Shown piece after piece: positions 21,189-27,365 of a stretch of 40,759 nt of DNA (its first letter is position 1; every line of letters starts with the position of its first letter). Below the pieces are notes generated by a model. The model searched no databases. It had not been told where the DNA came from and was given only the letters and a program-made list of their open reading frames with translations. The translations under genes and the position numbers were made by a program. The stretch comes from an uncultured bacterium (GTDB lineage: Bacteria; Bacillota; Clostridia; Christensenellales; Borkfalkiaceae): NCBI GenBank assembly GCA_949746255.1, contig CATKAP010000166.1, positions 1 through 40,759 on the forward strand, in the 5' to 3' direction.

Positions 21189-22577
21189 ATGTTCGTTAAT
21201 TTAGCGGCGGGAATGTTTTCCGCAGGACAGATTTCCGGTATAGTTATTCTCTCTCTGTTGTTGGCGGGGTTTGTTGCTTTGAACGTTTACCTTGCTTTGC
21301 TGTTGCGTAAGCGCGGGGAACACAAACTCCATACAAAACAGTTGCAGCAACAGCGCGAAGCTTTGCTCGGTAAACTCGACGCTTTGCGTTCCGGCGCGCC
21401 TTTGGAAGAATTATCGGATGAAGACGACGATGAGGAAGAAGATTCGGACGAGGACGAAACCGCTGTTTCCGACGAGGATATAGACGACGATGTAACCGTT
21501 ACCGACGAAGGCGACGAGGAGAGCATAGACGTAGAAGTTGACGAAAAAGGTTCGGTAGTGCGTTATAACCGCAGTTTTACAGCTCGCGTAACGCAGGCTT
21601 CCGACGATGTGAAGGGCAGATATTCCGAATTAAAAAACTATTTGTTAAGTTTTAACGGAGTACGTTCCCGCATAAGTTGGAAGCACGAAAAATTCAGCGT
21701 AAAAAATAGACCTGTAGCAACTTTTTTAATGCGCGGTAAAACGCTTTGTCTTTGCCTTGCCACCGACGCGGAAATTTTCGAAGGCACAAAGTATAACGTG
21801 GAAACTTTGCGCGGTAAAAAGAATACAACGCCGTGTATGTTCAGAGTAAAGAGCAAACGGAAAACGGCGTACGCCAAAGAACTTATAGATATTGTTATGG
21901 CGGGATTCGACGCGGACAAAGACGAAAGCTACGAACAGAAAGATTACTTTATGCCGTATCAGTCCACTTATGCGCTCATTAAACGCAGGCTTATAAAGGT
22001 AATAGGCGAAGCGAGCGACACGGATAAAGAAGAAGCGCTGGCGGCGTTCAGAGGCATACGTTACGTTCGCAGTTTCGAAGCGAGGCTCACTCAGGCGGAT
22101 AGCGAACTTAAATTGCGTTATTCCAAACTCAAAAATTACTTGCTGGCGCATGAAAGGGTAAGCTGTCAGAGAAGCTGGAAGCACGAATCGTTCCGCTATA
22201 AAAAAGGAAGCGTTGCGCTTTTGCTTATCCGCGGTAAAACGCTTTGTCTGTGTCTTGCCGGCAACCCTTCGGCGTTCGAGGGAACAAAATATGCTGTGGA
22301 AGATTTATCTTTGAAGAACAAAACTACGTCGACGCCGATTTTGTACCGCATTAAGAGCAATCGCCGTCTTAACTATGCTTTACAGCTTGTGGATATTGTG
22401 TTCAAAGAATTGGAAATAGAGAAAAACGCCGTCGAGGAAGTCGATTATACGGTTCCGTTTGTGCCCACGAACGAACTTATAAATTCGGGATTAATTCGCG
22501 TGACGGAAGTAAAACACAGGATAAAACCGGAAACCGTTGCGGAAGCCGCGGCGGCTGATTCGGGCGAAAAAGTTTAA
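21189..22577 (+). CDS. Membrane protein with acidic linker and two tandem copies of an about 140-aa domain
   Basis: N-terminal TM (ISGIVILSLLLAGFVALNVYLALLL), D/E-rich linker, then two related units sharing RYS.LKNYLL...SWKHE.F...RGKTLCLCLA...FEGTKY.VE. Confidence 0.85.
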   Translation: MFVNLAAGMFSAGQISGIVILSLLLAGFVALNVYLALLLRKRGEHKLHTKQLQQQREALLGKLDALRSGAPLEELSDEDDDEEEDSDEDETAVSDEDIDDDVTVTDEGDEESIDVEVDEKGSVVRYNRSFTARVTQASDDVKGRYSELKNYLLSFNGVRSRISWKHEKFSVKNRPVATFLMRGKTLCLCLATDAEIFEGTKYNVETLRGKKNTTPCMFRVKSKRKTAYAKELIDIVMAGFDADKDESYEQKDYFMPYQSTYALIKRRLIKVIGEASDTDKEEALAAFRGIRYVRSFEARLTQADSELKLRYSKLKNYLLAHERVSCQRSWKHESFRYKKGSVALLLIRGKTLCLCLAGNPSAFEGTKYAVEDLSLKNKTTSTPILYRIKSNRRLNYALQLVDIVFKELEIEKNAVEEVDYTVPFVPTNELINSGLIRVTEVKHRIKPETVAEAAAADSGEKV

Positions 22578-22590
22578 TTAATTAACAAAA

Positions 22591-22628
22591 TTAACGGGTC
22601 CGGCGATTGCCGGACCCGTTAATTTTTT
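22591..22628 (+). terminator. Rho-independent terminator
   Basis: ttaacgggtccggc-gatt-gccggacccgttaa stem followed by TTTTTT. Confidence 0.93.
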
Positions 22629-22641
22629 CGTAACGTTAAAC

Positions 22642-22669
22642 TTGACAAGCCGAAAAATTATGATATAAT
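22642..22669 (+). promoter_or_regulatory. Sigma-A promoter of the LytTR two-component genes
   Basis: TTGACA (22642-22647), 16-bp spacer, TATAAT (22664-22669), with an extended -10 TGa. Confidence 0.8.
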
Positions 22670-22798
22670 TACAATACGGGTTTAAAAAAGTTTTTACGAA
22701 AAATAATAATATTTGATATGGGTATACCCATATTCGTTCCCGCCGCATGTAATGGCGGGAACGAAAAAACTTAATTGTAGCGGTAAAGGGAAAAGACA

Positions 22799-23506
22799 AT
22801 GTTAAACATAGCGATAGTGGAAGACGAGAAGAAAGCACAGATTTTGCTGACTTCTTATTTTGAAAATTACACCAGGGAAAAGGGCGAGGATTTTCATATA
22901 ATATGTTTCGATAATCCCGTTAATTTTTTAACGGGTTATAAATCCAACTACGATATGGTTTTTATGGACATAGAATTGCCCGATTTGGACGGGATAGAAA
23001 CCTCGCGCAGACTTCGCGTGCTGGACAAGTCAGTCACGCTTATTTTTGTGACCAATATGGCGCAGTTTGCGGTGAAGGGGTACGAAGTAGACGCGTTCGA
23101 TTATATAGTTAAACCCGTTTCTTACAGCGATTTTGCGCTTAAACTTGAACGCGCGATAGCTCGTTTGAAAAGCAACAAAGTTATGCGCATTAACGTGCCT
23201 GTTGAGGACGCCGTAATGTGCGTTAATACAGCCGATATAAAATATGTGGAAGTAATAAATCATAAACTGATATTTCATACCGTGCACGGCGATTACAGCA
23301 CTACGGGTAAATTAAAGATGCTGGAAGAAGAATTGTTGCCGGCCGGATTTGCTAGATGCAACAACTGCTATCTTGTGAATTTGCGTCACGTTACGGGCAT
23401 GAAAGGTTATACCGTTACCGTAGACGGAGAAGAGTTGCTTATAAGTCACCCCAAACGCAAGGATTTCAGACGCGCTTTAAACGATTACTTAGGGGAAAAA
23501 TACTGA
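22799..23506 (+). CDS. LytTR-family response regulator
   Basis: REC (IAIVEDEKK...MVFMDIELPDLDGIE...YIVKPV) plus LytTR DNA-binding domain (DIKYVEVINHKLIFHTVHGDY...GFARCNNCYLVNLRHV). Confidence 0.93.
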   Translation: MLNIAIVEDEKKAQILLTSYFENYTREKGEDFHIICFDNPVNFLTGYKSNYDMVFMDIELPDLDGIETSRRLRVLDKSVTLIFVTNMAQFAVKGYEVDAFDYIVKPVSYSDFALKLERAIARLKSNKVMRINVPVEDAVMCVNTADIKYVEVINHKLIFHTVHGDYSTTGKLKMLEEELLPAGFARCNNCYLVNLRHVTGMKGYTVTVDGEELLISHPKRKDFRRALNDYLGEKY

Positions 23507-24840
23507 TGACTCAGTTCGAGTTTTACAAATCGTTTCAATTCATTTTGGAATTGTTGCTGGCGGAAAGTCTTTTTCTTAAAAATCTGTTGCCGCGCAGATA
23601 TTTTGTTTTGCGGATACTCGGCGGAACCGTCGCTGTATTTTTAATAGCTTACTTTTTTCCCATTGCTTCCAACGACGCGTTATATATGTCGTTTATGTTT
23701 TTCGCGCTTTTTGCCGTTACTGTGTTTGCGGGTAAATTCGTTTTCGACGAATCGTGGTTTAAAATACTTTTTTGCTGTCTAGCCGGATACACCGTTCAAC
23801 ATCTTGCTTACGAATTTTATAATCTTGCGCTTACAATAATGAACGTGAACAGAAACACGCCTATGGGGTCGTACGGCAATCAAACTTTAGTTATATTTCC
23901 TAATGCGTTTATAGCCATAGTTTATTTTTATATTTACATAGTAATTTATTATTTTGCGGGTTTCTTTTTCGGTAAAATGATAAAAGAACGCGAAAAACTT
24001 CAAATTAAAAGCACGCTTATATTCCTGTTGAGCGCGCTTATAGTCGCCGTCGATATAATTTTAAACGCGTTTGTAGTAAATAACCTTGCGCCGGAGGGCA
24101 ACAGAACTTACCTTGTCATAGTGGGTATTTATAATATTCTTTGCTGTATGATAGCGCTTGTTCTTCAATTCGAGGTAACGTTGAGACATAAACTCGAAGA
24201 GTCGCTTAATGCCATTACGCTGATAAGACGACAGGAAAGAGAACAGTATAATACTTCGAAAGAAACCATAGAGCTTATTAATATGAAGTGCCACGATTTA
24301 AAGCATCAGATAAGAAATATGGGAGGAAGCCAAACAATTAACGAGGAATCGGCGAAAAAGATAGAGGATCTTATTTCCATATATGATTCCACTGTGCGCA
24401 CCGGCAACGAAGCTTTGGATACCATACTCACTGAAAAAAAGCTTTACTGTACTAAAAAACATATAAAATTGAGTTGTATTGCAGACGGACAGAAACTTGA
24501 TTTTATGAGCGACGAAGATATTTATTCTTTGTTCGGCAACGTTTTGGATAACGCTATGGAAGCCGTGGAAAAACTTGACGACGATAAGAGAGTAATAGGG
24601 TTGCGAATAAGAGCCGTCGGAAACCTGTTGTCCGTAAACGTACATAATTATTATCAGAAAAGACTTAAATTCGAGGACGGCATACCGCAGACTACCAAAA
24701 CGGATAAGCGTTTCCACGGTTACGGATTAAAAAGCGTAAAATACGTATGCGACAAGTACGGCGGAGATTTATCCATTAATGCCGAACACAACGTTTTTAC
24801 TATTAACGTAATGTTTTCTTTGGAACCGAAAACGGTTTAA
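23506..24840 (+). CDS. GHKL-type sensor histidine kinase (AgrC/NatK-like)
   Basis: ATG at 23506 overlaps the preceding TGA. Multiple TM helices, then MKCHDLKHQIRNM H-box-like motif, GNVLDNAMEAVEKL and GYGLKSVKYVCDKYGG. The ORF track start 23356 lies inside the upstream gene. Confidence 0.9.
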   Translation: MTQFEFYKSFQFILELLLAESLFLKNLLPRRYFVLRILGGTVAVFLIAYFFPIASNDALYMSFMFFALFAVTVFAGKFVFDESWFKILFCCLAGYTVQHLAYEFYNLALTIMNVNRNTPMGSYGNQTLVIFPNAFIAIVYFYIYIVIYYFAGFFFGKMIKEREKLQIKSTLIFLLSALIVAVDIILNAFVVNNLAPEGNRTYLVIVGIYNILCCMIALVLQFEVTLRHKLEESLNAITLIRRQEREQYNTSKETIELINMKCHDLKHQIRNMGGSQTINEESAKKIEDLISIYDSTVRTGNEALDTILTEKKLYCTKKHIKLSCIADGQKLDFMSDEDIYSLFGNVLDNAMEAVEKLDDDKRVIGLRIRAVGNLLSVNVHNYYQKRLKFEDGIPQTTKTDKRFHGYGLKSVKYVCDKYGGDLSINAEHNVFTINVMFSLEPKTV

Positions 24841-24869
24841 GTGTTGATTAACGTGATTGTTTATGAGTT

Positions 24870-24901
24870 CCGGGCACGGTTGCAAAACCGTGCCCGGTTT
24901 T
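24870..24901 (+). terminator. Rho-independent terminator
   Basis: ccgggcacggtt-gcaa-aaccgtgcccgg followed by ttttattt. Confidence 0.9.
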
Positions 24902-24960
24902 ATTTGTTTATAGGGTTTTTTATCCGGTATTTAAGCGAAATTTTATTTTGTCAAGATATA

Positions 24961-24996
24961 AAAATGCAAGGTTACATATTCAAAATGCAAGGTTAC
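24961..24996 (+). promoter_or_regulatory. Direct-repeat operator candidate (possible LytTR site)
   Basis: Two copies of AAAATGCAAGGTTAC at 24961-24975 and 24982-24996 (21-bp period), 10 bp upstream of a -35 element. Confidence 0.6.
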
Positions 24997-25006
24997 GAAT
25001 TACATA

Positions 25007-25035
25007 TTGAAAATATAAAAACAATATTGTAAAAT
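25007..25035 (+). promoter_or_regulatory. Putative sigma-A promoter for the lipoprotein/GH3/EEP cluster
   Basis: TTGAAA (25007-25012), 17-bp spacer, TAAAAT (25030-25035). Confidence 0.55.
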
Positions 25036-25092
25036 CTTTTCACAAACAAACTTGGATTTTGTTTAATTCAAATATTTTTAAGGAGAAAAAAG

Positions 25093-27255
25093 ATGAAGAA
25101 CAAATCACTCAAGCGCATCGCTATTTCTTTTCTGCTTGTATGCATGATGGTGCTGTCGGCTTGCACGGCGTTCGTCGGCTGTACGCCTACGCCGGATCCC
25201 GAACCGCCCGAAGCAAATTTAGTAAAGATAGAACTCGATACGTCGGCGGTTAAAAAGGAATTTGCTTTCGGCGAAACTTTTACTTACGACGGATTGAAAG
25301 TAAAAGCGATAATGGACGACGATACTACCAAAGACGTAGCCCTTACCGATTGCAGAGGAAGCACTCCCAGCACGGAGTTAGCCGGTAAGAGAAGCGTAAG
25401 CGTTACTTATCAAGGTAAAAACGCTCGTTATGAAATAACGGTTAAACCCAGAGTTTATCCCGAGATTTCTGCTACTTCGCTTTTGGATATAGCCGAAGAA
25501 AACGACAGTAAAGCTTTCCGTGTAGAAGCCGAAGCAATGGATTTGAAGGCCGTTAATAAAGAAAACGGCGTAGCCTCTTTGGTCGCGGAAGCTCCCGAAG
25601 AAGCGGAAATTACCAGCGGCGGAAAATATATAACAGGTTTCGGAGTTAAATACAATTACTTCGGATTCAAGTTTACGGCGGCTAAACAGTTTGAGAACGT
25701 TACTTTGGTTATGCGCCTGGCAAACAGCGATAAAGAAAATATTGCCGATATCGCCGACCATATGAAAATATTCCTCAACCGCGCCGAAACCGAAGAGGAC
25801 GGCGTTACCGGAGAAATAACCAAACAAGCCAACTTAGACGCCGGCGTTTGCAAATGGGTTGACGTTGTTATTCGCGGACTTACCGTTCGGGAAGGCGACA
25901 ATTTCATTACGTTTGACATTGCGGGAGAAAAAGTTCCCGATATCGATTATCTAGATTTCTATGTGGGAATGCGATATATTTCGTCGGTAGTCAATCTTGC
26001 CGAAGTTACGGAAGCGCCTTTGATGGTAGACCTTGAAGACTTTGATACGGAAAAGGCATCCACCCGTCAAGACTGGGCGGACGCCAACCCCGATAAAATA
26101 GTAAACGGTCTCGGACTTGAAACTGTTACTAAGGAATCCCCCGGAAAAACCACCAGCAGAGGCACAAGCGTCGCCGCGTTAAACGCGGGGTCGGAACTTT
26201 CCACAACTATTCGTTTGGCTGAAAACGCAACGTTGAAAATCGGTTTTGTGGGAGCGTCTGCTTCAAGCTACGTTGTTAAAGACAAATGGGAGTTCTATAT
26301 CGACGGTTACAAACTTCTTTTTGTAGACGCGACGGATATTCGGGGCGGTAATCCCGGAGCGGGCGAGTATTGGGATTGGATAAACGTAAACCTCGGCGCT
26401 TATAATATTCCCGCGGGCGACCACTTCTTTGCTGTTAAAAACGTAGGCGGATCCTGCAATATAGACGGTTTGACTTTTGAAGTCCTTACTATGGGCGGAG
26501 AATATCATAGCGACGGTGTGGACCTTGATAATCAAGAAGAGTTTATGCCTCACGCTTGCGGACACGTATGTTTGGTTTGCGGTAAATGTCAGGACGCAAC
26601 CTGCGAACATACCGATTGTTCTGAAAAGTGCCACGGCTGCGTGGTGATGGAAGCCGAAAATATGTCTAAGGAAGGCGTTGTGACCAGACCCGACTTCGAG
26701 GGCGCTCTCGGTAAAGGAAATTATGCCGCGGTTGCGGACGATAAAGCTAGCGGCGGACAAAGAACTTACGGTTTCGGCGCGGGTACGGTGTTTACCGTAA
26801 AGGTTACGGCAACAGAAGATTGCACAATAGATATTTTTGTAAGACTGTTCAGCGATAAAACCGAAACTTTCGGTCAGAACTTCGAGTTTACCATGGACGG
26901 AGCGCCTCTCACGCAGGCAAATCCCGACGAAACAATGACCCCCAACGGTACGTTTAAATCGGTATGCGTGGCTCAAGGCGTGGAACTTACGGCGGGCGTT
27001 CATATTTTTACAATGAAAGTTGTTGCGTCGCACTTCGATTTCGACTGTGTTGGTTTCAGTTCCACAACGGCTGCAACCACTCCCGTAACGGTTTCTCAAC
27101 CCGATCCGGCGCCCGCGCATACATGCGAGCACGTATGCACGGTTGAAACTTGCGGAAAGTGTACCGACGCCGCATGTACCGACCCCGTTTGCGCCGATAA
27201 ATGTTCCGGACACACCGAGCAGGGTGAAACCACGGAACCCGAAGAAAATTCTTAA
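25093..27255 (+). CDS. Lipoprotein with Ig-like domain, two carbohydrate-binding-like modules and two Cys-rich repeats
   Basis: Lipobox LLVCMMVLSAC; Ig-like segment LVKIELDTSAVKKEFAFGETFTYDGLKVKAIMDD. CBM-like segments (FRVEAEAMDL..., VVMEAENMSKEG...) resemble CBM6/35-type 'EAE' starts. Confidence 0.82.
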   Translation: MKNKSLKRIAISFLLVCMMVLSACTAFVGCTPTPDPEPPEANLVKIELDTSAVKKEFAFGETFTYDGLKVKAIMDDDTTKDVALTDCRGSTPSTELAGKRSVSVTYQGKNARYEITVKPRVYPEISATSLLDIAEENDSKAFRVEAEAMDLKAVNKENGVASLVAEAPEEAEITSGGKYITGFGVKYNYFGFKFTAAKQFENVTLVMRLANSDKENIADIADHMKIFLNRAETEEDGVTGEITKQANLDAGVCKWVDVVIRGLTVREGDNFITFDIAGEKVPDIDYLDFYVGMRYISSVVNLAEVTEAPLMVDLEDFDTEKASTRQDWADANPDKIVNGLGLETVTKESPGKTTSRGTSVAALNAGSELSTTIRLAENATLKIGFVGASASSYVVKDKWEFYIDGYKLLFVDATDIRGGNPGAGEYWDWINVNLGAYNIPAGDHFFAVKNVGGSCNIDGLTFEVLTMGGEYHSDGVDLDNQEEFMPHACGHVCLVCGKCQDATCEHTDCSEKCHGCVVMEAENMSKEGVVTRPDFEGALGKGNYAAVADDKASGGQRTYGFGAGTVFTVKVTATEDCTIDIFVRLFSDKTETFGQNFEFTMDGAPLTQANPDETMTPNGTFKSVCVAQGVELTAGVHIFTMKVVASHFDFDCVGFSSTTAATTPVTVSQPDPAPAHTCEHVCTVETCGKCTDAACTDPVCADKCSGHTEQGETTEPEENS
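26551..26640 (+). repeat. Cys-rich module copy 1 (protein-level repeat)
   Basis: HACGHVCLVCGKCQDATCEHTDCSEKCHGC. Confidence 0.85.
27118..27213 (+). repeat. Cys-rich module copy 2 (protein-level repeat)
   Basis: HTCEHVCTVETCGKCTDAACTDPVCADKCSGH. Confidence 0.85.
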
Positions 27256-27283
27256 TATAGAATAATTTAAAAACAACTAATAG

Positions 27284-27328
27284 CAGGCGTTTTCCCCCGC
27301 TTGTGTTCAAGCGGGGGATTATTGCCTG
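27284..27328 (+). other. Intercistronic nested hairpin without U-tract
   Basis: caggc outer stem plus tcccccgcttg-tgtt-caagcggggga inner stem; followed by aaaattacg. Confidence 0.65.
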
Positions 27329-27365
27329 AAAATTACGAAAAAATAAAAATTTAAAGGAATTTGAT

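Noticed and set aside
24841-25032. 63-aa ORF between the kinase and the lipoprotein
   Set aside because: Contains the terminator hairpin and the promoter/direct-repeat region; composition is non-coding.
26263-27276. 337-aa antisense ORF opposite the Cys-rich lipoprotein
   Set aside because: Shadow ORF; sense frame has lipobox, RBS and domains.
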